Source: Flavobacterium sinopsychrotolerans (GTDB lineage Bacteria > Bacteroidota > Bacteroidia > Flavobacteriales > Flavobacteriaceae). From it: a stretch of DNA of 64,000 nucleotides. This document shows, piece by piece, positions 41,634-50,626 of the stretch. Numbering within the stretch: position 1 is the stretch's first letter; every line of letters begins with the position of its first letter. The notes beneath the pieces were generated by a model. It did not search any database, was not told the DNA's origin, and worked only from the letters and a program-made list of their open reading frames with translations. Position numbers and translations under genes: made by a program. The stretch is from NCBI RefSeq assembly GCF_900110375.1, contig NZ_FODN01000008.1:1-64000 (forward strand), given 5' to 3'.

Positions 41634-43937
41634 CTAAACGGTAGCTAAACTTTCTGGCGTTACTAAAACGGATTTTCCGTTTACTACGATTGCCAAATCG
41701 GTATCGCCAACAATAGAGAAAGTAGTTTCATTATGATTGATTGCTACTTTCAAAATTTGGTTTCTGAAATTAATTTTAAACGAATATCCTTCCCACTCTT
41801 TCGGGATTTTTGGAGAGAAATGAAGCGTGTCTTCTTTAACTCTCATTCCGCCAAAACCTTCTACGATGCTCATCCAAGTTCCGGCCATTGAGGTAATATG
41901 ACAGCCTTCTTCTACTTCTTTATTGTAATCATCAAGATCCAGACGTGACGTTCTTAAATAGAACGTGTATGCCATGTCCATTTTGTCCAATAAAGCGGCT
42001 TGAATCGAGTGTACGCAAGGCGAAAGTGAACTTTCATGAACCGTAAAGGATTCGTAAAATTCAAAATTATTTTTCAATTCTTCTTTCGAAAAATGATCTT
42101 CGAAGAAATAGAAACACTGCAAAACATCGGCTTGTTTGATATAAGGGGAACGCAAAATTCTATCCCAAGACCATTTTTGATTGATTGGTCTTTGGCTTTT
42201 ATCCAAATCAGCTACGCGAACCAATTCTTTATCTAAGAAACCGTCTTGTTGCAAATATACATTATGTTCTTCCGAAAAAGGGAAGTACATATTATCCGAA
42301 ACTTTTTTCCAAGATTGTAATTCGGAATCCGAGATTTTCACTTTTTCCGAAATTCTTTTGTGGTCCGAAGGATATTCCAGAGACACTTTTTGAATTTGTT
42401 CGTACGTGTATTCCAGACACCATTTTGCAATATAATTCGTGTAGAAATTATTGTTTACGTTGTTCTCATATTCGTTTGGACCGGTAACTCCAAGAATTAC
42501 GTATTGGTTTAAATTAGTCGAAAAATTCGCTCTTTGATGCCAAAAACGTGCAATTCCTATTAATACTTCCAATCCTTTTTCAGGAATGTAACTGTAATCA
42601 CCTGTGTATCTGTAAAAGTTATAAATAGCAAATGCAATGGCTCCATTTCTATGAATTTCTTCAAAAGTAATTTCCCATTCGTTATGACATTCTTCACCAT
42701 TCATGGTCACCATTGGATACAAAGCAGCACCATTAGTAAATCCTAATTTTGCGGCATTTTCAATGGCTTTGTCCAATTGATTGTAGCGGTATGTCAATAA
42801 GTTCCGAGCCACTTCCTGATCTTTGGTCGCCATGTAAAACGGAATGCAATAGGCTTCGGTATCCCAATACGTAGATCCACCGTATTTTTCGCCAGTGAAA
42901 CCTTTTGGCCCAATATTCAAACGGGAATCTTTTCCTAAATAGGTTTGGTTCAATTGAAAAATATTGAAACGAATTCCTTGTTGTGCTTTTACATCACCAT
43001 CAATGGTAATATCTGACATTTCCCAAATTTTTGCCCAAGCATCAATTTGGTCCTGTAACATTTGTTCATATCCTACTGCTAAAGCGGATTGAATAGCTTT
43101 CTCAGCAGCAGTAGTGGTGTTTTCATGGTTTAAGGAAACCGTGTACCCGCCAATTTTTTGGATGGATGATTTTTGGCCTTGCCCCACAATTACATCATAA
43201 CTGAATTGAATTTTATCAGCAGTTGCATCAATATTAGAAGGAGAAATAGCCGTTTTTTCACCATTATTCAAAATGCTGTTGTGCATGAATGTGGTTACTT
43301 TAAAATGTGTTTTGAACGTTTGTGCTGTTACAAAAGCTTCATTTCCTGACTTTTTCACATCAAGTGGTTCCCAGAATTTTTCTTCCCAGTTGGCATCTTC
43401 ATTCGTTACACCTGCATCGATATACGGTTTGTAAATTATTTTTGAATCTTTGTTCAAAGGTGTGATTTCATAATTGATAACCCCAACTTCATCCAAAACG
43501 ATAGAAAGAAAGCGACGAATAGTAACTGAAATTTCAGTCCCGTTTTTCAAAGTGGCTTCAAAAGAACGATTGTACCAACCTTCTTTCATATTTAATTCAC
43601 GACGAAAATTTTTGACTTCGGAACAAGTATTCAAATCGAATTTTTCACCATTGATTTCAATGTCGATTCCAATCCAGTTTGGCGCATTTAAAACTTTGGC
43701 AAAATATTCCGGATATCCGTTTTTCCACCAGCCCACTTTAGTCTTATCAGGATAATAGATTCCGGCAATGTAACTTCCCTGAAATGTTTCGCCGCTATAA
43801 TTTTCTTCAAAATTAGCACGTTGTCCCATAGCACCATTACCGATGCTGAACAGGCTTTCAGATGATTTTACACACTCGGCATCAAATCCTTCTTCTATGA
43901 TAGACCAATTGTCTGGTTTTATATAATCTTGATTCAT
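41634..43937 (-). CDS. GH65 glycoside phosphorylase, probable maltose phosphorylase
   Basis: The 767-residue protein has the three GH65 domains (N-terminal beta sandwich, alpha/alpha barrel, C-terminal). The catalytic Glu489 lies in GVTGPNEYENN, close to Glu487 of Lactobacillus brevis maltose phosphorylase; STYWDTEAYCIPFY (about 345) is also typical. It would split maltose with phosphate into glucose and beta-glucose-1-phosphate in the cytoplasm. A beta-phosphoglucomutase gene lies upstream, which fits this product; trehalose or kojibiose cannot be ruled out. Confidence 0.9.
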   Translation of the reverse strand: MNQDYIKPDNWSIIEEGFDAECVKSSESLFSIGNGAMGQRANFEENYSGETFQGSYIAGIYYPDKTKVGWWKNGYPEYFAKVLNAPNWIGIDIEINGEKFDLNTCSEVKNFRRELNMKEGWYNRSFEATLKNGTEISVTIRRFLSIVLDEVGVINYEITPLNKDSKIIYKPYIDAGVTNEDANWEEKFWEPLDVKKSGNEAFVTAQTFKTHFKVTTFMHNSILNNGEKTAISPSNIDATADKIQFSYDVIVGQGQKSSIQKIGGYTVSLNHENTTTAAEKAIQSALAVGYEQMLQDQIDAWAKIWEMSDITIDGDVKAQQGIRFNIFQLNQTYLGKDSRLNIGPKGFTGEKYGGSTYWDTEAYCIPFYMATKDQEVARNLLTYRYNQLDKAIENAAKLGFTNGAALYPMVTMNGEECHNEWEITFEEIHRNGAIAFAIYNFYRYTGDYSYIPEKGLEVLIGIARFWHQRANFSTNLNQYVILGVTGPNEYENNVNNNFYTNYIAKWCLEYTYEQIQKVSLEYPSDHKRISEKVKISDSELQSWKKVSDNMYFPFSEEHNVYLQQDGFLDKELVRVADLDKSQRPINQKWSWDRILRSPYIKQADVLQCFYFFEDHFSKEELKNNFEFYESFTVHESSLSPCVHSIQAALLDKMDMAYTFYLRTSRLDLDDYNKEVEEGCHITSMAGTWMSIVEGFGGMRVKEDTLHFSPKIPKEWEGYSFKINFRNQILKVAINHNETTFSIVGDTDLAIVVNGKSVLVTPESLATV

Positions 43938-43950
43938 TCTTTTTTTATTT

Positions 43951-43980
43951 AAAAATTCAATGATTAAAAATTCAATGATT
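43951..43980. repeat. Tandem 15-bp duplication
   Basis: AAAAATTCAATGATT is present twice without a gap (43951-43965 and 43966-43980) between the GH65 start and the pgmB stop. It is probably a slippage product with no evident function. Confidence 0.85.
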
Positions 43981-44032
43981 GTTGTTGGTCACATACAATC
44001 TGATCCTTTTTCTTGTTTTTGAATCTTGTTTT

Positions 44033-44689
44033 TTATTCTTTAATTAATTCTTCTATGAAGTGCGTATCGATAGCTGTAAAATCGTTGAAGATGTATTTTG
44101 CTTCATGCAAAGTAGTTGCTTCCCCTATTCCTATACTGGTCATATTACCAATATTCGCCGCTTGAACTCCCGCCACTGAATCTTCAAAAACAATTGAATT
44201 TTCTGGAATGATGTTCAATAGTTTTGCAGCCATTAGGAAAACTTCAGGATCTGGTTTGGCATTGGTCACATCATTTCCATCCACAATAGCATCAAAATAA
44301 GACAGCAATCCTGTTTTCTCCAAAATAGGTCTGGCATTTTTACTGGCTGAACCCAATGCGATGGGTTGGTTGTTTTCTTTTAAAAATTTTAAAATAGTAA
44401 AGACTCCAGGAAGAATCTCACTTTCATTCATGTCAACTAAATAGGATAAGTATTCCTCATTTTTTTGAACTAACCATCTGTCTTTATCTTCTTGTGAGGC
44501 CGTTACTTTTCCTAATTCTAATATAATATCCAAAGAGCGCACGCGGCTTACTCCTTTTAATAATTCATTATGTTCGTGTGTAAATTCGATATTTAATTCA
44601 TTTGCGATTTTTTGCCACGCTAAATAATGGTATTTAGCCGTGTCAACAATCACTCCGTCAAGGTCGAATATAAATGCTTTTGTATTCAT
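44033..44689 (-). CDS. pgmB: Beta-phosphoglucomutase
   Basis: PgmB converts beta-glucose-1-phosphate, the product of inverting GH65 phosphorylases, to glucose-6-phosphate. The 218-residue HAD protein has FDLDGVIVDT with Asp9 and Asp11, the substrate loop GVSRVRSLD (about 46-54), the GSASKNAR motif and FEDSVAGVQAA at the end. The gene shares one base with the stop of the MFS gene (TAATG), so translation is coupled. The neighbours strongly support the assignment. Confidence 0.93.
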   Translation of the reverse strand: MNTKAFIFDLDGVIVDTAKYHYLAWQKIANELNIEFTHEHNELLKGVSRVRSLDIILELGKVTASQEDKDRWLVQKNEEYLSYLVDMNESEILPGVFTILKFLKENNQPIALGSASKNARPILEKTGLLSYFDAIVDGNDVTNAKPDPEVFLMAAKLLNIIPENSIVFEDSVAGVQAANIGNMTSIGIGEATTLHEAKYIFNDFTAIDTHFIEELIKE

Positions 44690-46053
44690 TATTGTTGTTT
44701 TATTACGTCATCAACATCTTTTACTTTCACTACTAAAATAGCAGCAATCAAGAAGCTGACTCCACTGGTAACTAATGCAAATATGGCATTGTCATTGTAT
44801 AAATATTTAACTAACGGTCCGCCAATCAAGGCGTTGATGATTTGGGGAATAACGATAAAGAAGTTGAAAATACCCATGTAAACTCCCATTTTCATTGGAG
44901 AGATTGATCCGGCTAATATGGCATATGGCATAGATAAAATACTTGCCCAAGCGATTCCAACACCAATCATGGATAAGATAAGCCAGTCTTCATTGGGTAC
45001 AAAATAGATGGAAATTAATCCGAGTCCACCAATAATTAAGGAAATGGAATGCGTTAATTTTCGTCCTATTTTTTTTGCGATATACGGTAGTGCAAAGGCA
45101 TAGAAAGCAGAAATTAAATTGTAAATTCCAAAAAGGACTCCAACCCAGTCTCCTGCGTTTTGATAAGCTTCACTTTTGCTGTCTGAAATAGGTAAGCCAT
45201 AAATATGATGGGCTATGGCTGGAGTGGTAAAAACCCACATTCCAAAAAGACCAAACCAAGAGAAAAATTGTACCCAGCTTAATTGTCGCATGGTGGTGGG
45301 CATTTTTCTAAAATCATCAAAAATGTCTAATAAACTGGATTCTTTAGCATTGGCATCTGCAATTTTAGTTTCCTGATGTGCCATTTCATCCTCAAATTGT
45401 ACTAATTCTTCCGGAGAATATTCTTTGGTCGTAAATATGGAAACCAGGATCGAGCCTACAAGAATAATGGCTCCAATTACAAATGATAAAATCAAGTGCA
45501 TAGGAACACCGCCATCCTCATTTCGGTTAGAAACGCCAAACCAATTCGTTAAAACATAGGGTAACCATGAACCAATAACGGCACCAAAGCCAATTAATGC
45601 GGTTTGTACGCTAAACCCAAGTGTTCTTTGGTCTGTTCTTAAATTATCTCCCACTAAAGCTCTGAAAGGCTCCATGGCAATATTGAAAGAGGCATCCATA
45701 ATCATCAGCATTCCGGCACCAACCCATAAGGCAGGAAGAAATGCAATAAAAATTTCGGCTTGTGGCATTAATATTAAACCAACGGATGCTAGTAAAGCAC
45801 CTACTAAAAAGAAAGGTTTTCTTCTGCCGAACTTACCCCAAGTTTTGTCGCTATAATGTCCTATTATCGGTTGGACAATAAGTCCCATTAGAGGAGCAAT
45901 GATCCAAAACCAAGAAAGTTCGTGAACATCAGCACCAAAAATTTGAAGAATTCTGCTGGCATTAGCATTTTGAAGGGCAAAACCCATCTGTATTCCCAAG
46001 AAACCAAAACTCATGTTCCAAATTTCCCAGAAACTTAATCTACGCTTTTCCAT
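44689..46053 (-). CDS. MFS sugar transporter, maltose/maltodextrin type
   Basis: The 454-residue carrier has 12 membrane helices and the SLC45/GPH-like pattern: WFWIIAPLMGLIVQPIIGHYSDKTWGKFGRRKPF (key residues GHYSD and GRRKPF, about 47-80), and the second-half KKIGRKLTHS loop. Members in Bacteroidetes starch loci move maltose or maltodextrin across the inner membrane with protons. It is the first gene of the minus-strand arm (MFS, pgmB, GH65, GH13, GH13). Confidence 0.9.
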   Translation of the reverse strand: MEKRRLSFWEIWNMSFGFLGIQMGFALQNANASRILQIFGADVHELSWFWIIAPLMGLIVQPIIGHYSDKTWGKFGRRKPFFLVGALLASVGLILMPQAEIFIAFLPALWVGAGMLMIMDASFNIAMEPFRALVGDNLRTDQRTLGFSVQTALIGFGAVIGSWLPYVLTNWFGVSNRNEDGGVPMHLILSFVIGAIILVGSILVSIFTTKEYSPEELVQFEDEMAHQETKIADANAKESSLLDIFDDFRKMPTTMRQLSWVQFFSWFGLFGMWVFTTPAIAHHIYGLPISDSKSEAYQNAGDWVGVLFGIYNLISAFYAFALPYIAKKIGRKLTHSISLIIGGLGLISIYFVPNEDWLILSMIGVGIAWASILSMPYAILAGSISPMKMGVYMGIFNFFIVIPQIINALIGGPLVKYLYNDNAIFALVTSGVSFLIAAILVVKVKDVDDVIKQQ

Positions 46054-46076
46054 TATCGTAATTTAAAAATGAATAC

Positions 46077-46095
46077 GATAAGCGCTATGCTTATC
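46077..46095. promoter_or_regulatory. Perfect palindrome upstream of the MFS gene, candidate operator
   Basis: GATAAGC (46077-46083) and GCTTATC (46089-46095) flank GCTAT, 24 bases before the MFS ATG. It could be an operator or a leader hairpin. The rest of the 298-base gap to 46351 is AT-rich without other features. Confidence 0.5.
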
Positions 46096-46351
46096 AAAAC
46101 TTATCTTATTTTCGAAGTAAAAGTTAAAGCTTTGATGGGGTAAATATAAAAATATATTTCAAACTTTTGTTTTTCAGAAACAAAAAAAAAGAAACATTTT
46201 TAACTACAAGGTTGTAGTACTGAATAAAATACAGAATGGGCTACTTAGATTAGTTATATTTTTAGACTTCTTAGATTATTAGTTTCCAAAATTGGTAATT
46301 TGAATTAGACCTAAATAAATATTTTTAAATTCAGAATTTTATCTAGCTCAT

Positions 46352-47374
46352 CTAATTTGTAGATTCTCTTTCTATCAAATGAGTTTCTATTACTTCGGTT
46401 TTATAGTTTTCGTCCTCATCCTCATCTTCAGATTCAAGTCTGTCTATTAACATTTTAGCTGCTTTATTTCCCATTTTTATTCCGCTTTGGCTTACGGTGG
46501 TAATGGTTGGAGTAGAATATTTTGAAATAATTCCATCCGTAAAAGCAATGACTGCTAGGTCTTTAGGAACATTTAATCCTATTTTGTTAGCTGTTTTAAT
46601 TATCGTCACTGCAAAAAGTTCGTTCACTGCAAAAACGGCATCAATAGCTTTGTCTTCGAGAAGTTTTCCAATGGTGATTTCACAAGTGTCCACATCTTCA
46701 ATTTTTATAATCAGGTTTTCATCAAATGGTATTTCATTGTCAAGTAATGCTTTTACGTAGCCGTCAGTTCGAAGTTTTCCGACACTTACGTAATCTACTG
46801 TAGTTACCAAGGCAATTTTTTTCCGACCTTTATCAATCAAACTTTGAACTGCTTCGTAAGCTGCTAACTTATCGTCTATAATTACTTTGTCACAAAGGAC
46901 TTCATTAGTGACTCTGTCAAACATTACTACGGGCATTCCCTGATCGATAACCTCTGTGATGTGATGAAAATCTGCTTTGAACTGCGTTTCTTTTGAAAGT
47001 GACATAATGAAGCCGTCAATACTGCCATTAGCTAACATTTCCATATTAAGTACCTCTTTGTCAAAGGAATCGTCAGACAGGCAAATGATAACGCTATACC
47101 CGTTTTCATTGGCTACGTGCTCTATACCATTGATTACAGTTGAAAAAAAATGGTGTACAATTTCAGGAATGATAATCCCAATCGTTTTGGTTTTTCTATT
47201 TTTTAAACTAAGGGCAATATTGTTAGGTTTGTAATTGTAGAATTTAGCAAAAGCCTGTACCTTGAGTCTAGTTTCTTCACCGATTTCTAAGCTGTTTCTT
47301 AAAGATTTTGAAACGGTAGAAATTGAAACGTCAAGTTCTTTAGCAATTTGTTTAAGTGTTATTTTCCTTTTCAT
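46352..47374 (-). CDS. LacI-family regulator of the starch locus
   Basis: The 340-residue regulator has an N-terminal LacI HTH (ITLKQIAKELDVSISTVSKSL, about residues 4-24, then KFYNYKPNNIA as hinge) and a periplasmic-binding-like sensor domain (IGIIIPEIVHHFFSTVI). Near the end it has an unusual acidic run (ESEDEDEDE, about 315-323). It sits between the two arms of the locus, so it probably controls both in response to maltose or a derivative. In Bacteroidetes a SusR-type regulator is also common for starch, but here LacI takes that place. Confidence 0.92.
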   Translation of the reverse strand: MKRKITLKQIAKELDVSISTVSKSLRNSLEIGEETRLKVQAFAKFYNYKPNNIALSLKNRKTKTIGIIIPEIVHHFFSTVINGIEHVANENGYSVIICLSDDSFDKEVLNMEMLANGSIDGFIMSLSKETQFKADFHHITEVIDQGMPVVMFDRVTNEVLCDKVIIDDKLAAYEAVQSLIDKGRKKIALVTTVDYVSVGKLRTDGYVKALLDNEIPFDENLIIKIEDVDTCEITIGKLLEDKAIDAVFAVNELFAVTIIKTANKIGLNVPKDLAVIAFTDGIISKYSTPTITTVSQSGIKMGNKAAKMLIDRLESEDEDEDENYKTEVIETHLIERESTN

Positions 47375-47481
47375 GGTGAAGATGTGGTAAAAATTTATTT
47401 CTTACTAAAGGTAAAATTTAATTTTACAAATGGTAATTAAAGTGGTAAAAATTTATATAAATCAGAAAGTTTTCAACACTA

Positions 47482-47495
47482 TTACGTTTTCGTAA
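47482..47495. promoter_or_regulatory. Candidate LacI-type operator upstream of susC
   Basis: TTACG/CGTAA form a perfect dyad around TTTT. It lies 19 bases upstream of the likely -33 TTG of the susC promoter, a position that would suit activation more than repression. Confidence 0.5.
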
Positions 47496-47513
47496 CTCAA
47501 ATAAAAAGTGCTG

Positions 47514-47545
47514 TTGTCGAGCGTAACAAAATTTACATAAATTTA
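47514..47545 (+). promoter_or_regulatory. Likely susC promoter
   Basis: TTG (47514-47516), a 21-base spacer and TAAATTTA (47538-47545, one mismatch to TAnnTTTG) lie about 65 bases before the susC ATG. Confidence 0.5.
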
Positions 47546-47609
47546 ACATTCGAAGTAATAGTTAAGCATGAAAAATAAACCAAAAATTAAATTAATTTAA
47601 ACAAAAAGT

Positions 47610-50585
47610 ATGAAAACAATTTATAAAAAGTTGTTGATTTTATTACTGCTGCTCCCTTTTAGTATTCTGGCTCAGAATACAGTTAGTGGGATTGTTCTTG
47701 ATAAAGTGTCAGGACAGCCTATTCCGGGAGTAAATGTAAATGTGCAAGGTGCCGCAAATGGTGTTTCTACTGATTTTGATGGTAAATACCAGTTGACTAA
47801 AATTAAGAAAGGCGATAAAATCGTATTCTCTTACATTGGATACAAAAATACTGTTGTAGACTATGTTACTCAGAATTCATTAAATGTCTCTTTAGAAGAA
47901 GATGCCAATCAATTACAAGAAGTTGTAGTTCAGGTTGGATACGGTACTGTTAAGAAAAAAGATGCGACCGGTGCGGTTACAGTTTTAGCGGCTAAAGATT
48001 TTAATAAAGGACAAAATGTTACTGCTGAAAGTTTGATTACAGGGCGTGTTGCGGGAGTAAGTATTACCGGAGGTGGATCCCCTGGTGCAAAAGCTAACAT
48101 TAGAATTAGAGGTGGGTCATCTTTGAATGCTTCCAATGAACCTTTGATTGTTTTAGACGGATTGCCATTGAGTAATGCTGTTCCAAATGGTTCTACAAGT
48201 ATATTATCTACAATAGATCCTAATGACATTGAAACTTTTACTGTTTTAAAAGATGCTTCTGCAGCTGCAATTTATGGATCAAGAGCAGCAAATGGGGTAA
48301 TTGTAATTACAACTAAAAAAGGTTCTAAAGATGGATTGAAAGTTTCATTTAATTCGCAAACCGGTTTAAGTACAGTAGCAAATACAGTAGATGTTTTAAG
48401 TGCGGATGAGTTTCGTACTTTGGTTAATGCCAATGGGTCTGCTGCACAAAAAGCAAAATTAGGTACTGCTAATACGGATTGGCAAGATGAAATATTTAGC
48501 AATGTTTTTACTTCGGACAATAATATTGCTGTAAGCGGCTCTCTGTTTAAGAAACTTCCAGCAAGAATTTCTGTAGGGAACACCAATACGCCCGGTATTT
48601 TGAAAAATACTAGTTTTGAAAGAACTACTACATCATTATCTTTAAATCCAACTTTTCTTGATAATCATTTGAAGATTGACATTAATGGAAATTTATCATT
48701 TGGTAAAAATCAATTTCAAGATGAAGGAAGAGTTATTGGAAGCGCAATAGGGTTTGATCCTACGCAATCTGTTTATCAAGATGGTTCTCGTTATGGAGGG
48801 TATTTTGAATGGTTAGAAGCTAATGGGGACGTGAATTTATTGGCAGCAAAAAATCCAGTAGCTTTATTGAATCAAAATAACAGAAGGTCTACATCTACAA
48901 GAAAATGGGGTAATATTAGAGTTGATTATAAATTTCATTTTTTAGAAGAATTAAGAGCAGTTGCTGAATTAGGAATTGATAAATTTGACAGCAATGGTTT
49001 TGAGGAAACCAGTACTAATAGTATTACTGGATTTCAATTAAATACTTTTTCTTCAGGGCAATGGACTAATGCAGGTGATTATAAAAAATATACTGATACA
49101 CGTCAAAACAAAAATTTAAATGCTTATTTAAATTATGTTAAGGAATTTGGGAAATTCAAAGTAGATTTAACGGGAGGTTATAACTATCAGATGTTCGAAA
49201 GAGAAGGATATGTAAGTGGAGACTTAAGACGTCCAAATCCAGCTCAAGATGTTGCTACAGATCCAGATATAAATTTACAATCTTATTTTGGCCGCGCTAA
49301 TTTAGGGTATGATAGTAGGTATTTGATTACTCTAAATTACAGAAGAGATGGAACTTCTCGTTTCTCAGAAGAGAACAGATGGGGTAATTTTGCTGGAGCT
49401 GCTTTTGCTTGGAATATAGCTGAAGAGTCTTTTTTGAAAGATAACGAAACAGTATCTGGTTTGAAATTAAGGGTAGGATACGGTACAACTGGACAACAAG
49501 ATATTTCTGCATCTTATGACTACTTGAGAAGAGTTACTTTGGGTACGGTTAATTCAAATTACATATTTGGAAGTACAGCATACCAGGTAGCAAAAACGGA
49601 AGGATATAATAAGGATATTAAATGGGAAGAAACCAGTGAGATTAATATTGGTTTAGATTATGGTTTATTCAATGACAGAATCAATGGGTCAGTGAATTAT
49701 TTTCAGAAAGAGGCAAATGATCTTTTAGCTGATATCGCTTATCCTGATGGTGCAAACTTAAGAAATTCGGGTTTTTCAAATATCGGAAGTGTTACAACTA
49801 AAGGTATTGAATTCAATATTAATGCAGATGTTGTTAAAAATGAAAACTTGAACTGGAATCTTGCTTTTAACACGGCTTACATACACCAAGAAATTACGGA
49901 TTTAGGACTTACAGTTCCAGGATTTCAAGGCTATGAAACGGGCGACAATATTGCAGGAGGGAGTAATAATAAAGTGAAAATTAATTCAGTTGGATTTAAT
50001 CCGGGTGCATTTTATGTTTTTGAGCAATTATATGATACAAACAAGAGACCTATCCAAGGTGCTTATGTAGATAGAAACGCAGATGGTAAAATCGATAATA
50101 GCGACAGATACCGTTTTCATAAACCAAATGCCGATTATACTTTTGGATTGTTTAGTACTTTGAATTATAAAAAATTCGATTTTACAATGAGTTGGAGAGC
50201 AAGTCTAGGAAATTTCATCTTCGATAACATTAATTCTGATAAAGGATATTTACAAGCTGCATTGAGAAGAGATTCTGATTTAGCAAATATTACACCTGAT
50301 TATTATGCAACAGGCTTCACTTTTGAAGACAATGGTACACAACGTTATTTATCTGATTATTTTGTAAAAGATGCTTCTTTTATAAAATTAGATAACGTAA
50401 CTGTTGGGTACAGTATGGATAAATCATTACTTAAAGATGTGTCATTACGATTTTCATTAGGGGTTCAAAATGCTTTAGTGTTTAGTAAATATGACGGATT
50501 AGATCCAGAAAATTTCTCAGGTGTTGACGGTTCTGTCTATCCACGCGCTAGAACTTTTGTATTTGGCGTAAATGCTAATTTCTAA
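47610..50585 (+). CDS. susC: SusC-type TonB-dependent receptor
   Basis: The 991-residue outer-membrane receptor has a signal peptide (about 1-21), a CarboxypepD_reg domain (about 23-100), a TonB-box/plug start with VGYGTVKKKDATGAV (about 109-123) and the SusC plug motif DASAAAIYGSRAANGVI (about 216-232), then a large barrel ending in Phe. Together with the SusD protein encoded 41 bases downstream it imports maltooligosaccharides with TonB energy. The substrate is inferred from the amylase and maltose genes on both sides. Confidence 0.95.
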   Translation: MKTIYKKLLILLLLLPFSILAQNTVSGIVLDKVSGQPIPGVNVNVQGAANGVSTDFDGKYQLTKIKKGDKIVFSYIGYKNTVVDYVTQNSLNVSLEEDANQLQEVVVQVGYGTVKKKDATGAVTVLAAKDFNKGQNVTAESLITGRVAGVSITGGGSPGAKANIRIRGGSSLNASNEPLIVLDGLPLSNAVPNGSTSILSTIDPNDIETFTVLKDASAAAIYGSRAANGVIVITTKKGSKDGLKVSFNSQTGLSTVANTVDVLSADEFRTLVNANGSAAQKAKLGTANTDWQDEIFSNVFTSDNNIAVSGSLFKKLPARISVGNTNTPGILKNTSFERTTTSLSLNPTFLDNHLKIDINGNLSFGKNQFQDEGRVIGSAIGFDPTQSVYQDGSRYGGYFEWLEANGDVNLLAAKNPVALLNQNNRRSTSTRKWGNIRVDYKFHFLEELRAVAELGIDKFDSNGFEETSTNSITGFQLNTFSSGQWTNAGDYKKYTDTRQNKNLNAYLNYVKEFGKFKVDLTGGYNYQMFEREGYVSGDLRRPNPAQDVATDPDINLQSYFGRANLGYDSRYLITLNYRRDGTSRFSEENRWGNFAGAAFAWNIAEESFLKDNETVSGLKLRVGYGTTGQQDISASYDYLRRVTLGTVNSNYIFGSTAYQVAKTEGYNKDIKWEETSEINIGLDYGLFNDRINGSVNYFQKEANDLLADIAYPDGANLRNSGFSNIGSVTTKGIEFNINADVVKNENLNWNLAFNTAYIHQEITDLGLTVPGFQGYETGDNIAGGSNNKVKINSVGFNPGAFYVFEQLYDTNKRPIQGAYVDRNADGKIDNSDRYRFHKPNADYTFGLFSTLNYKKFDFTMSWRASLGNFIFDNINSDKGYLQAALRRDSDLANITPDYYATGFTFEDNGTQRYLSDYFVKDASFIKLDNVTVGYSMDKSLLKDVSLRFSLGVQNALVFSKYDGLDPENFSGVDGSVYPRARTFVFGVNANF

Positions 50586-50626
50586 TTATATATTTTTTAT
50601 ATAAATAAAATTTAAAAACGAATAAA

